A DNA stretch of 64,000 nt. It comes from Ampullaceana balthica. Taxonomy: Eukaryota; Mollusca; Gastropoda; Lymnaeidae. The position numbers and the translations under genes were made by a program. The notes under the pieces were generated by a model. The model saw only the letters and a list, made by a program, of their open reading frames with translations. It was not told the DNA's origin and made no database searches. Shown piece after piece: positions 47,117 through 57,884 of this stretch. The stretch lies in assembly GCA_944989445.1 (NCBI GenBank), contig CALYLW010001399.1, positions 79,215 to 143,214 of the forward strand, in the 5' to 3' direction. Position 1 is the stretch's first letter. Each line of letters opens with the position of its first letter.

Positions 47117-47320
47117 CAGACGCTCCTTCTATGCAGAAGATAGTTGCGTCCACAGACCACGGCTTTGTGGGTTCCACGCATTACCCAGCCGCCTAACTAG
47201 TGTTTGGTACCCATTCGGAGCTGGGTGACTCAGGGACGCGCTAGGCCCCGGGAACAAATCCTTGCCGTCACATGGATTCGAACCCGTGACCATCGCTGCC
47301 ACTCGACCACCGCCTCCCTA
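47117..47320 (-). repeat. Best SINE copy: tRNA-like head, A and B boxes
   Basis: On the minus strand the head reads GGCGGTGGTCGAGTGGCAGC, with A box TGGTCGAGTGG (47299-47309) and B box GGGTTCGAATCC (47274-47285). Only 13 bases separate the boxes, so the anticodon arm is missing relative to a real tRNA. The resemblance is to Ser/Leu-type tRNAs (CGAGTGG...GCGATGG). The body follows: GGATTTGTTCCCGGGGCC, the CCTGAGT block, GGCTGGGTAATGCGTGG and the tail GAAGGAGCGTCTG. Non-coding pol III-type retroposon. Confidence 0.85.
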
Positions 47321-47530
47321 ATTATTATTTACTAAATAAGATCTAATAAATTTGTGGATAAAACTGGATATTGTTGCGTTAATAAAGACTACAGCAATAC
47401 TTGAAGTGTCATGTATTATAAATAAAAACAATAGTGCCAACGTGTCATACTCACTATCTATTATTCTAATACATAAAACGATAGAAACTCACAATTAAAA
47501 GTAAATTTTAAGTAAAACTGCACTCCTATG
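47321..47530. other. No recognised feature
   Basis: AT-rich interval. Nothing recognised. Confidence 0.4.
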
Positions 47531-47671
47531 TCAAAGGCTCTCAAAGCTTACCTTTCCTTCTTTAATGTTTGCAAAATTAGTGATTATTTCATCGAAGTTT
47601 ATTTGAATGGTAAGATCACTTTCGATGGAAAGAAGAGCTAGAGATGATGTGCGTTGTTGACTGTTCAGTAT

Positions 47672-47795
47672 GGGGCCGTCCATAAAGTACGTCCCGCTAT
47701 TTTTGACCCCCCCCAGGCCCATATTTAAGAGACCCAGGGCCCCTAGGCACTTTTTACTTTTGGGCCCCCCAACCATCTCGAAGCAATTTTGGAAA
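47672..47795. mobile_element. Two MITE fragments back to back
   Basis: GGGGCCGTCCATAAAGTACG at 47672 is a Harbinger-like MITE left end, cut after about 40 bp. It runs directly into AGGCCCATATTTAAGAGACC and GGGCCCCTAGGCAC (47712-47790), the inverted right part of the GGCCC hAT MITE seen at 26705. Confidence 0.7.
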
Positions 47796-48969
47796 TTTAG
47801 CAAATTAAATGCTGTAGTACAGAACATATACTTTTTTTTTGACTTTAGTGACTTTAATAAACATCAAAATAATATTCGTCTTCAGAGACATATCTCACAA
47901 TGAAAGAAAATTTATCTACATGAGAAATGTCCGGAGTAGAGTCCACAGAAATAGAGACATATTTTGCTTTTTATATTTTTTTTATCTCAGTCATAATTGT
48001 ATTGTAATTGTTACCTTTTCTTCCATGATACTAATCATTGCATCGCATATTTTTGACGAAAGATATGATGTTGTGCCACTTCCTTTGTTACCGTGGCGTT
48101 TTATGCATAAGTCGAGAAAAGGATCAAACTCAGCCAAAACTTCTATGGTCATAACATAGTTCCCACTGTTTTTAAAAAAAATCGAAATCAGAAAGTGAGC
48201 TAACAACAGCCACAATGCGCCCCAAACCCTTATCCCAGTATTTTATTTATTCTTCTGTTTGAAGAACAAGACTCTTTTCAACTCTACCGCCATCATTCTT
48301 CCTAGCTATTAGTGTCGCAAGTGCTGACCTGTGTTCGTCCGAATTATCATGTTCCTTCATTCTTTGAACAGATTTTTCCAGTCGATGAACCCTTCATTAG
48401 CTAGTGACCCACTTTTCCCAAAATCTTTTAAGGGGCGCAAAATACTGCAGCCTTGATCTTCCAAAATATGATCCAAGGTTGAGGTCGTGTTTCACCCTTG
48501 CTTAATGTTCGGCTATAAAAGTGATAGCGATAGATATCTGGTTTTATCTGAGTACTAACGCCTTGAAAAAGAAAAGTCGGCATCAATATTTTCTTTCACG
48601 CCATTTTGAACAAGGTACTCCAATGTAACTTCGTTTAGCACCCACTCAGCAGGATCGTCAGTTAAAGAAGAATTATATTCAATATTTCATAAATAACCGT
48701 TTGCTAGTTGCAGTCAGAAACGTTTCTTGGAGTTGCCTGTTGACGGTCATCAGCCGCATCTCTGCAACTTCCACTGGCTAATGGACTAGTATTACTAGTA
48801 CTAGGACTAGAGCCAGAACTAGGTCTAGACCAGTGGTTCCTAACAGTTTGGGGTCCATGCACCCCTTCAGATGCCCAAAAAAGTTCATGCACCCCCTCGG
48901 TAAGCTTGCATAAATGCATTATAAACTATGTTTATTTTAGGAACACAACAGTTTTGAACAACAGGGAAT

Positions 48970-51900
48970 TTAGTGAGAGATCTGCTGCTTCTTGTGATCA
49001 ATCAGCGATTTAAATCTGGTAAATGTTTTGGACAAAGCAACTCTCATGTCATCCTTTGCATTCAACGTATTCCTTTCCTTGGTTTTAATCGTCAAAGGTG
49101 TGGAGAATCCTGCTTCACAGAGATAGGTTGTGGCAAATGGAAGGAGAGTCAGTACTGCCTTCCTGGCCAGTTGTGGGTAGGAATCTAGCTGGGCGCACCA
49201 AAATTCAATCAAGGTATTGTAACTGAAGGCACTCCTCAGTACTTCTCTGGTTCTCAAATCAATCAGGTCATCTTTAGCAAAGTCACTGAAAATACCCATC
49301 AAAGGGCCTTTGCAATGTTGAAAGGTGCTCTGAAATTTCCCCTTTGATTTTGTCAGGCAGTGATCCCTCAGTGCTTCCTTCTATTACAACTTCATCCAAG
49401 AGTGGAAAGTTGGCCAAGTTGGACTTTTCGGCATCCGGGCAGAATAGCGACTGTCAAAACAGCGACCGTCATAATAGCGACTTCAAAATAGCGACTGTAT
49501 CAAAACAGCGACCATCATAATAGCGACTGCATCATAACAGCGACTGTATCAAAATAGCGACTTTTCTCCTTTGTTTGAGATAATGTTTGAATTATTTTTT
49601 TGAAAACTTACTGTGCCTAGCCTACAATGGAGTTTATAAAATCAAGAAAAGTAAGACATGATAAGCCATGCAGGTTTTTTCTACAGAAGGGACAATAGAA
49701 CATTAAATACAATCAACTGGAGGTGTGTATGTGTTGGTGTTGTAAAGAGTGCTGTATACACATTTTCGGGACACATTTTTTTTTAAAAATTCTGTAAAAA
49801 AATATAACTGCTATTACTTCAGTCAAATATATTTTGCAGAAAGCTCGATAGAGATTAACAAACATAGATGCAGTCAATTAATTGAGGGGGATTGCGCTGG
49901 TAGGGGCAGATGTGACGTGTGGCTGCTTTTTTAAGCTAGAGACAGTTCGACTACAATACTTTTTGATTCCCGGATGTTTTGACCCTTTTCGTTTTTACCT
50001 CTTAAATTTTTGTTTTTTTTTCTAATTTAAAAAATAAATAAAAATAATATAGTTAAATATTAGTATCTATTAAAAATTAAAAATGGCATGAAATAGTTAT
50101 TACACGCTTTTTTTTCAACGTTTAATTTAACACTAAAAAGTATACACACTGAAAAACCAATCAACATTAAGGGCGAATTCATGATTGTGTTAAATGCACC
50201 ACTCCTCTGAGGTAGCAAGTCCTTCCAAACATATCCAACTCCACCCCCACCCCAAGGCAATGTGGTCAGATAGTCCTTTATAAAGGTACCTACATTCTCT
50301 CAGCCCCAATCCCTTTATTTACCTTCTCCATAACACGGGGTCCGTGGTCGTCACTTAGTCTAGCCTTCGTAACATGTCATTATGTAACCCCCGGACAGTT
50401 CGACCACAGGACGTTTTGACAAGGGGGCTGTCAATATTGTTTAAAAAAAGCTGCCCGGGTAACCATGATTCAAATTTTATTTTTACTGAGCAGTTGTTTG
50501 TATTTGAATGAATGCGTGTATATATAGCATAAGTTAATTGTTTTAAATTTTATTTTAAACACAATTTTTAATTTCAATAAATACTTCATACAAATGTTGC
50601 TATTTTTGGAGTTTTTATTTGTTAGTATGCATTTACGTATTTTTTTCACTAGGGGTCCTTGGGAAAGTTTAGACAATGAAAAGGGGTCTATGTGTCAAAA
50701 AAGATTGGAACCACTGTGTTAGGTGAACGGTTGGACAAGAATAGCTATGTGGTGAAGTCGCTGTTATGACAGTCGCTCTTTTGATACAGTCGCTATTTTG
50801 AAGTCGCTATTATGATGGTCGCTGTTTTGATACAGTCGCTATTTTGAAGTCGCTATTATGACGGTCGCTGTTTTGACAGTCGCTATTTTGAAACCGTGCC
50901 GGACTTTTCTAGTCGTCGTTGGAATAGTGGCACTTTGTTAAGGAAGGCTTGCAATCTCTCAGTAGTATCCATTACAGTCACAGCAGGTCCTTGGAGAGAT
51001 GTGCTCAACTCATTCAAGATGGTGAAGATGTCAGCCAGGTATGCCAAGTAATGAATGAAATTTGGACAGTTAAACTTGTCAGCAAGGTCACTCTCTTTTT
51101 CTCGCAAGAAAATGGCAAGCTCTACTCTCAGTTCTACTAACCGAGAAAGTATCCGTCCCCTGGACAACCAGCGCACCTCAGTGTGGTAGAGCAGAACTTC
51201 ATGCTCAGAGACCACCTCCTGACAGAACAACTTGAAGAGGCAGTGGTTCAAGGCATGTGAGCGGATAAAATTTACAACTTGGACTGCAGTAGAAAGAACT
51301 GACTTCAAGGTTGGAGGTACAGTTTTGCATGACATGGCCTGACGATGAAGGATACAGTGTGTAGTGACAATATCTTTCTTTACCAGTGCTGAAAATCCTG
51401 ACTTATTACCAAGCTTGGAGGCAGCACCACCTGTGCAAATTGAAGAAATTCTTGAAGTCCAGTCAAACTGCTTTTCAGTGAAGAATGCCCTGACTAGCTG
51501 CAGCACATCAGCAGCTCTGGTAGTAGCTAGGAGTGGCTTACAAAAGAGAAATTCCTCCTTCAGCAATCCACTGAGAGCATATCTCAGAAATACAAGAATC
51601 TGACTGCATTGTGCTACATCAGTGGATTCATCCAGCTGCATGCTAAATGGAAAAGGACTGCTTCTCATCTCGCACAAGACTCGATCCAGAATGTCTGCAG
51701 CCATGTCACTAATCCTGGAATGAATAGTGTCATTGGCAAAGGAACTTTCTCAACCTGCTTCCTCTGCTGGTGACCACACATCAGTTCCACCATCTCCAGG
51801 GCACAAGGCTTCACCAAAGTTCTCCAATGGTGTGGGGCTTCTTGTTCTTTGCAATAAGATACACAACCTTGAATGATGCCTCCAGTGCAGATTTCTGTAA

Positions 51901-52085
51901 CAAAGAAAATCCAAGCTTGGGCAGGGTACCTGAGGTCAAGAAACGAGCTCTCTTCTGCTTGAATACCTCAACACTGTCCTTGGAATTGGATGGATGGACT
52001 TTCTCCAAGTGCTCTCGGAGTCTAACAGGCTTCATGTTGTCATTGCACAGGATTTTTCCACAGAGGAAGCACTGAGGCTTTTGTA
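48970..52085 (-). pseudogene. ZBED5-like transposase, copy A
   Basis: Minus strand. A BED zinc finger (QCFLCGKILCNDNMKPVRLR, then HLEKVH) precedes 51811; a 273-codon frame (51704-50883) has FPFSMQLDESTDVAQCSQIL with the first Asp, ICTGGAASKLGNKSG, HCILHRQA (CxxH) and LLYHTEVRWLSRGRILSRL; the C-terminal part (49302-48970) has STYLCEAGF-like TTYLCEAGFSTPLTIKTKER with the Glu. In relatives the second Asp lies in CTDGAP; here it is Gly (CTGGAA). A (CT)n tract at 52091-52114 directly precedes the BED segment and could be an intron 3' end. The MULE-like insertion separates the C-terminal third. Inactive. Confidence 0.85.
49430..50900. mobile_element. MULE-like foldback element with 9-bp TSD
   Basis: Target duplication GGACTTTTC at 49421-49429 and 50901-50909; the uninterrupted site is seen in copy B near 55965-55975 (GAAAAGTCC). 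Left end GGCATCCGGGCAGAATAGCG and the right end's reverse complement GGCACGGTTTCAAAATAGCG form TIRs made of iterated AATAGCGACTGTCAAAACAG / AGCGACCGTCATAATAGCGAC units (49443-49562 and 50752-50891, about 120-140 bp). No transposase inside. It carries a directly repeated GACAGTTCGAC...GTTTTGAC segment (49940 and 50396) and a hAT 3' scrap near 50700. A 9-bp TSD is the Mutator hallmark. Confidence 0.85.
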
Positions 52086-52114
52086 TTCCATCTCTCTCTC
52101 TCTCTCTCTCTCTC

Positions 52115-52680
52115 TTTTATTATTTATTAACGATTTTGAGGGGGTGATGACAATCGGAAAGTCGTACCAGTCACAGGCAAATTTTTAACTGACGAAGTTG
52201 ATGTTTTTAATGACCGGAATTGGATGCTCAACTCAAGATTTTAGGTTTCAATGACGAATAATAGCTTACAATTAACGTTTTTAAGACCTTTGCAGCATAC
52301 CGAGCAATAAAATAGAAGGAAAAAAATCCCAACTTTACATCCTCTCAAAACAGTTAGAGGGTTACCGGAAGACATATATCAGACGTATTTGATGACAAAT
52401 TTAAATTATTTTTTTAGAAAACTGTGACTTAAAACATAAAATTTCGATGAACATGTAGAGCGAACCGTTCATTTTGCGAAAATGTTTTTCCGTCAATTTT
52501 CAACATGCACAGAACGATGCGCGAACGAGTATCGGGGTGGGGTGGGGGGAAAAAGGGTTGTATATGGGCGCCCTTTAACGCGGAATGCCTTGCTTATGGT
52601 TTAAATTTTCAGATTATCAGTATCAGTTTTTCTTTCTTTTTTTTTGTCCTTCTTCCTTTTGTGTGTGTGTGTGTATGAAT
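52115..52680. other. 5' non-coding part of hAT copy A
   Basis: Corresponds in inverted orientation to 54310-54770 of copy B, for example CATTTTGCGAAAATGTTTTT and AGCGAACCGTTC. No coding sequence; probably leader or intron. Confidence 0.6.
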
Positions 52681-52850
52681 GGTTCATGCACCCTCTGGAA
52701 CCTGCTCATGCACCCCTTGGGGTGCATGCACCACTGGTTAGGAACCCCTGGGCAGGCGAGACTAAAAATGTGTTTAACTTAGGAACATTACAAAGAGCTC
52801 TTTTTAAAATTCCGTTTCTTTTTCTGGAACCGCTTCGCTTAGATTTTTAT

Positions 52851-53699
52851 TGAAGTAAGACATCGCGGCACCGCAATTTCTATAACTAATATAAAACGGA
52901 GGGTCATTTAAAAACAGAATTTTGTTTATTTATTTGGAATAATGTTTTTAATTTTCAATTTGTTGTTTAGTTGTTAATTTAAGACAATTTCGGTTTACCT
53001 CAAATTTTCTTAATTCAAGAATTTCTCTTTGTTCAAGTAAATCTTTTTTCTGTGCATAATTACATATAAACATACAATTAATTTAATAAAGGACAAAAAT
53101 ATGAAGCGTCTCTGTTCCGTACTGCGTCCCTCGACACACTGGCTCCATATTCGGTGACACCCTGTCTTCTCTCTTGCCTCCCTAGCTTCCTATTCCCTGA
53201 TCTAACATTTTCCCTGTTAATATGTTGGTGACCAAAGGTATGCAGGTGAAATTGTAGAAGGCCATCTAGTTATATGCATTAAAACGAATTTCATTGAAAC
53301 CTTTGGCAGGTCCCCATAAACTACCTGGGACATCTCCCTGGCCTCTGGTCAAGTCCGGCGACATTAAAAAATTGTTCTCCCGGTCACTGTCAATTATCTG
53401 TAATCTGAAACCCAAATCCCGGCTGGGGCGGTGTCTTGTCCTGCGTGTGGTATGGGGAGGGGGAAGTCGGGGTCGTGCCGTTTTTTACTTGTGGTGCAAT
53501 CTGTAACACCCACCCTACGCCTTCTCAACAATATCGCAACAGCAGCTCAGAACGCGGCTTACAATGACAAACCAACACAAACGAACCCCATGCACTTGAC
53601 TACTGGGCAGTGTATGCAAAATGTAGTAAAATATTTATTATACTATTATTTTCGATAAAGCTTTTTGATAACGAAGCCAGGCTTTTGGGCTTATGTAAA
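52851..53699. other. No recognised feature
   Basis: No coding homology or transposon end recognised. Confidence 0.4.
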
Positions 53700-53890
53700 A
53701 ATTCCACCACCGGAGCCCCTTGGCTGGCTGGGGCCCTAGACTGAAATCCGGCCCTGTCCCCCTGTCAAAAACTGTCACAAATCTCGGGACCCCCCCCCTA
53801 AAGTACGTCACACTTTCTTTCGAATTTTATTTTTAATTAACACCTAATTAAAATATTTAATTTAACACTTAAAATACACTTCACTATTAA
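53700..53890. mobile_element. hAT MITE end joined to a Harbinger-like MITE fragment
   Basis: CCCCTTGGCTGGCTGGGGCC to GACTGAAATCCGGCCCTG (ending 53756) is the inverted left end of the GGCCC hAT MITE family. It abuts CCCCTGTCAAAAACTGTCAC and CCTAAAGTACGTCACAC (53757-53890), an internal part of Harbinger-like subfamily 1. Confidence 0.7.
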
Positions 53891-53924
53891 ACTGTATTAA
53901 AATATACAATTTCCACTTAAAAAG

Positions 53925-54175
53925 TAGGGATCTATCGAATTCAAAATATTGAAATCCAACCGGAGCTGAATTTGGCCGGATTTATGAAGTGATATCCGGC
54001 TGGAGCCGGAATCAGATTTGTTAAAATGGCCAGATTTCTGATTTGCCGGAGCCATTATGAATATTTATATATATTAGGGATCTACCAGCCAGCCGGATTT
54101 ATGAAGTGAAATCCTGCCGGAGCCAGATTTTTACAAATAGCCGGATTTACCGGATCTGAAGCCGAAATCCCGTAC
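53925..54175. repeat. Two direct copies of a CCGGA-rich repeat
   Basis: TAGGGATCTA followed by GCCGGATTTATGAAGTGA, an ATCC block and CCGGAGCC occur at 53926-54060 and again at 54074-54160. Probably two fragments of one transposon family; superfamily not assigned. Confidence 0.6.
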
Positions 54176-54234
54176 ACCCCCACTTAAAAGAACTATCAGA
54201 TTATTAAACTGAATTTAATAGCTATAGTATAATA

Positions 54235-56652
54235 CAGGGGTTCCTAACCAGTGGTGCATGCACCCCCAAGGGGTGCATGAGCACGTTCCAGGGGGTGCAT
54301 GAACCATAAGCAAGGCATTCCGCGTTAATGGGCGCCCATATACAACCTTTTTTTTTGTTCACGCATCGTTCTGCGCATGTCGAAAATTGGCGGAAAAACG
54401 TTTTCGCAAAATGAACGGTTCGCTCTACATGTTCCTCGGAATTTCCTGTTTTAAGTCACAGTTTTATAAAAAATAATTTAATTTTGTCATCAAATACGTC
54501 AGATATATGCCTTCCCGTGACCCTCTAACTGTTTTGAGAAGATGTAAAGTTGGGATTTTTTTCCTTCACTTTTATTGCTCGGTACACTACAAAGGTCTTA
54601 AAAACGTTAGTTGTAAGCCATTATTCGTCATTGAAACCTACAATCTTAAGTTGAGCATCCAATTCCGGTCATTTAAAACATCAATTTCGTCAGTTAAAAA
54701 TGTGCCTGTGACTGATCCTCACCCCCGTAAAATCGTTAATAAATAATAAAAAAGAGAGAGAGAGAGAGAGATGGAATACAAAAGCATCAGTGCTTCCTCT
54801 GTGGAAAAACCCTTTGCAATGACAACATGAAGCCTGTTAGACTCCGAGAGCACTTGGAGAAAGTCCATCCATCCAATTCCAAGGACAGTGTTGAGGTCTT
54901 CAAGCAGAAGAGAGCTCGCTTCTTGACCTCAGGTACCTTGCCCAAGCTTTGATTTTCTTTGTCACAGAAACCAGCACTGGAGGCATCATTCAAGGTTGCA
55001 TATCTTATTGCAAAGAACAAGAACCCCCACACCATTGGAGAACTTTGGTGAAGCCTTGTGCTCTGGAGATGGTGGAACTGATGTGTGGTCACCAGCAGAG
55101 GAAGCAGGTTTAGAAAGTTCCTTTTTCCAATGACACTATTCATTCCAGGATTAGTGACATGACTGCAGACATTCTGGATCAAGTCTTGTGCGAGATGAGA
55201 AGCAGTCCTTTTCCATTTAGCATGCAGATGGATGAATCCCCTGATGTAGCACAAGGCAGTCAGATTCTTGTATTTCTGAGATATGTTCTCAGTAGATTGC
55301 TGAAGGAGGAATTTCTCTTTTGTAAGCCACTCCTAGCTACTACCAAAGCTGCTGATGTGCTGCAGCTAGTCAGGGCATTCTTCACTGAAAACCAGTTTGA
55401 CTGGATTTCAAGAATTTCTTCAATTTGAACAGGTGGTGCTCCCTCCAAGCTCGATAATAAGTCAGGATTTTCAGCACTGGTAAAGAAAGAAGTTCCAGAT
55501 AGTGTCACTAAACACTGTATTCTTCATCGTCAGGCCCAGGCATACAAAACTCTACCTCCAACCTTGAAGTCAGTTCTTTCTACTGCAGTCCAAGTTGTAA
55601 ATTTTATCAGCTCACATGCCTTGAACCACTGTCTCTTCAAGTTGTTCTGTCAGGAGGTGGTCTCTGAGCATGAAGTTCTGCTCTACCACAATGAGGTGCG
55701 CTGGTTGTCCAGGGGACGGATACTTTCTCAGTTAGTAGAACTGAGAGTGGAGCTTGCCATTTTCTTGCGAGAAAAACAGAGTGACCTTGCTGACAAGTTT
55801 GACTGTCCAAATTTCATTCATTACTTGGCATACCTGGCTGACATCTTCACCATCTTAAATGAGTTGAACACATCTCTCCAAGGACCTGCTGTGACTGTAA
55901 TGGATACTACTGAGAGATTGCAAGCCTTCCTTAACAAAGTGCCACTATTCCAAAGACGACTAGAAAAGTCCAACTTGGCCAACTTTTCACTCTTGGATGA
56001 AGTTGTAATATCTGGTGCAGAAGGAAGCACTGGGGGATAAATGCCTGACAAAATCAAAGGGGAAATTTCAGAGCACCTTTCAACATTGCAAAAGTCCTTT
56101 GATGGGTATTTCTGTCAAGAAATTGCTAGGAAATACCTTTGGATTCGCAATCCTTTTCTCTGTGACTTGGACAACATTGATGACAGTGACTTTGCTAAAG
56201 ATGACCTGATTGATTTGAGAACCAGAGAAGTACTGAGGAGTGCCTTCAGTTGCAATACATTGATAGAATTTTGGTGCGCCCAGCTAGATTTCTACCCACA
56301 ACTAGCCAGCACTGAGGGCAGTACTGACTCTCCTTCCATTTGCCACAACCTATCTCATTGGAGCAGGATTCTCCACACCTTTGACGATTACAACCAAAGA
56401 AAGGAATAAGTTGAATGCAGAGGATGACATGAGAGTTGCTTTGTCCAAAAAAGTCCCAAGATTTAAATCGCTGATTGATCATAAGAAGCAGCAGATCTCT
56501 CACTAAATTCCTTGTTGCCTATGGTCAAACCTGTTGTGTTCCTAAAATAAACATAGTTTATTATGCATTTTCTGCAAGTTTCACGAGGGGGTGCATGAAC
56601 TTTTTGGGGCATCTGAAGGGGTGCATGAACCCCAAAAGGTTAGGAACCACTG
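54235..56652 (+). mobile_element. ZBED5-like hAT copy B with perfect TSD
   Basis: Begins CAGGGGTTCCTAACCAGTGG and ends AAAAGGTTAGGAACCACTG. Exact TSD GTATAATA at 54227-54234 and 56653-56660. 2418 bp. Opposite in orientation to copy A, head-to-head across 1.5 kb. Confidence 0.93.
54779..56505 (+). pseudogene. ZBED5-like transposase, copy B
   Basis: BED finger QCFLCGKTLCNDNMKPVRLR with HLEKVH (54790-54870), then a stop in KRARFLTSGTLPKL; 55159-55428 with FPFSMQMDESPDVAQGSQIL; a stop just before TGGAPSKLDNKSGF (second Asp again Gly); HCILHRQA; 55564-56040 with LLYHNEVRWLSRGRILSQL and FIHYLAYLADIFTILNELNT; 56041-56409 with SAFSCNTLIEFWCAQLDFYP; the last part (SWSRILHTFDDYNQ frame) is shifted, so the LCEAGFS motif is out of frame. 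A GA microsatellite at about 54752-54770 precedes the BED segment. Inactive. Confidence 0.87.
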
Positions 56653-56660
56653 GTATAATA

Positions 56661-57059
56661 GTTAATTGTCAACAGTTGTCATAGTTATTCAATGAAACAA
56701 TAACTCAATCTAGATCGAATTTGAAAACAAAAATTGCAAAAATTAGACTTTACAATTATATAATACACATAATTTATCTGCTACCTTTTCATTTACAATG
56801 GGTGAGGTCAAGTTTTAGATAATCTTCCGATTATGCATTCTATTGACACGGGATAAGAAGTAGATTAGTGAAACTTGGCCTCAACCATTGATTAAATAAT
56901 AAAAAGGAAACAAAACATTTTGACTAAAGAAAAGACTAGATTGACAAATTATGTGACCAACTCTTGTGCTATATTGAATATGTTTATTATGGTCAAATGA
57001 ATTATGTTTCATTCAAAAATATTCACTGGACATCATCTTACAACGGTGAAGTGAAGTGT
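56661..57059. other. No recognised feature
   Basis: AT-rich; nothing recognised. Confidence 0.4.
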
Positions 57060-57790
57060 TCATCCATTGTTACGACTGACATCAATCTTTCACCAACATC
57101 GTTTTCTGGAAGGATAATTGCAGACAGATCAACTCGTCCTCAACTAGCCACTTAACAGCCTCTGTCTGTGCATTTTCTCTTCTGGCAATAACTGCCATGA
57201 GTTCTCTTTGCCTTCTAGAAGCGATTCTCAAAGGACGGATGCGTTTTATCTGAGTTGACTCTTGAACAGTTTGGGTGCATTGGCACATTCTCCTGAGCCC
57301 GAACTCTGTGTTGTCCTGTATGTTTCTTCAACATTGTTTGTGAGGCAAAATATAAGTGACATACTTTGCAAAGTCGATCAAATAACCTGGTAATCACATG
57401 GTTGTACTTTGAAAACTCCTGTTAATCTTGGCATAATGTCATCAAATTTGAGAATTTGTGCTACAAACATGGAAGGAAATTTATGAAAATCTGCATGTGC
57501 TCTTCATGAAGTTTTGAGTCCATCAATTGTTTGGTTGATTGGGATTGGAGGAGTGAGGATCTTGAAGGTAAAACGTTGAAATATGAGCTTCGTGCTTTGT
57601 CGCAACATCTTATGTCCTAATATTTCACAATTTGAGTGAAATATTGGCTGGGGCGAACATGATTGTCAAACCATTCCTGGTCCTTCGATATCAGTCCTGC
57701 TGCATCCAATTCAGATTTATGAACACATTCAGGAGAAACGCATTTTATGCTATTTTGACATACAACTAATTATAATGTTTCACAAAATTT
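57060..57790 (-). pseudogene. Unrecognised decayed coding remnant with a C2H2 finger
   Basis: Minus strand. Readable pieces in order: ECVHKSELDAAGLISKDQEW and FDNHVRPSQYFTQIVK, a Cys-rich CCDKAR segment, FLPPPIPIN-like residues in another frame, then CKVCHLYFASQTMLKKHTGQ plus H, a canonical C2H2 finger (C-x2-C-x12-H-x3-H), and a basic tail SRRQRELMAVIARRENAQTE. Several stops and shifts. The combination looks like a repetitive, transposon-associated protein rather than a host gene, but I do not recognise the family. Confidence 0.5.
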
Positions 57791-57884
57791 TTGATAATTA
57801 TTTTTAAAGCTATTTAAATTATACTTTAAAAATCTAAATAAATTAGAAAAAAACTAATTAAAAAAATAAATGTGTGACATCACA

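Larger units (their letters stand above)
48831..52750 (-). mobile_element. ZBED5-like hAT copy A, interrupted by a MULE-like element
   Basis: Left end CAGTGGTTCCTAACAGTTTG, right end CACTGGTTAGGAACCCCTG, with subterminal GGGGTGCATGCACCAC words at both sides. Without the 1480-bp insertion at 49430 it is about 2.44 kb, matching copy B (54235-56652). No TSD is visible (GTCTAGAC on the left, GGCAGGCG on the right), unlike copy B. It sits inside the zf-MYM hAT remnant. Confidence 0.8.
47531..52850 (-). pseudogene. zf-MYM1-like hAT transposase, split and decayed
   Basis: Minus strand, N- to C-terminus: SGSRKRNGILKRALCNVPKL followed by NTFLVSPA (52850-52751), an N-terminal segment typical of zf-MYM hATs; then, beyond the hAT inserted at 48831-52750, the low-complexity SSGSSPSTSNTSPLASGSC (48830-48760); a TTF/zf-MYM-like stretch around 48550-48230 with RRLEKSVQRMKEHDNSDEHR; EVLAEFDPFLDLCIKRHGNK and TTSYLSSKICDAMISIMEEK (48140-47995); finally SSLALLSIESDLTIQINFDE and its tail (47640-47531) from the C-terminal domain. 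A MITE cluster (47672-47790) and many stops break it. The middle catalytic part is mostly gone. Confidence 0.7.
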
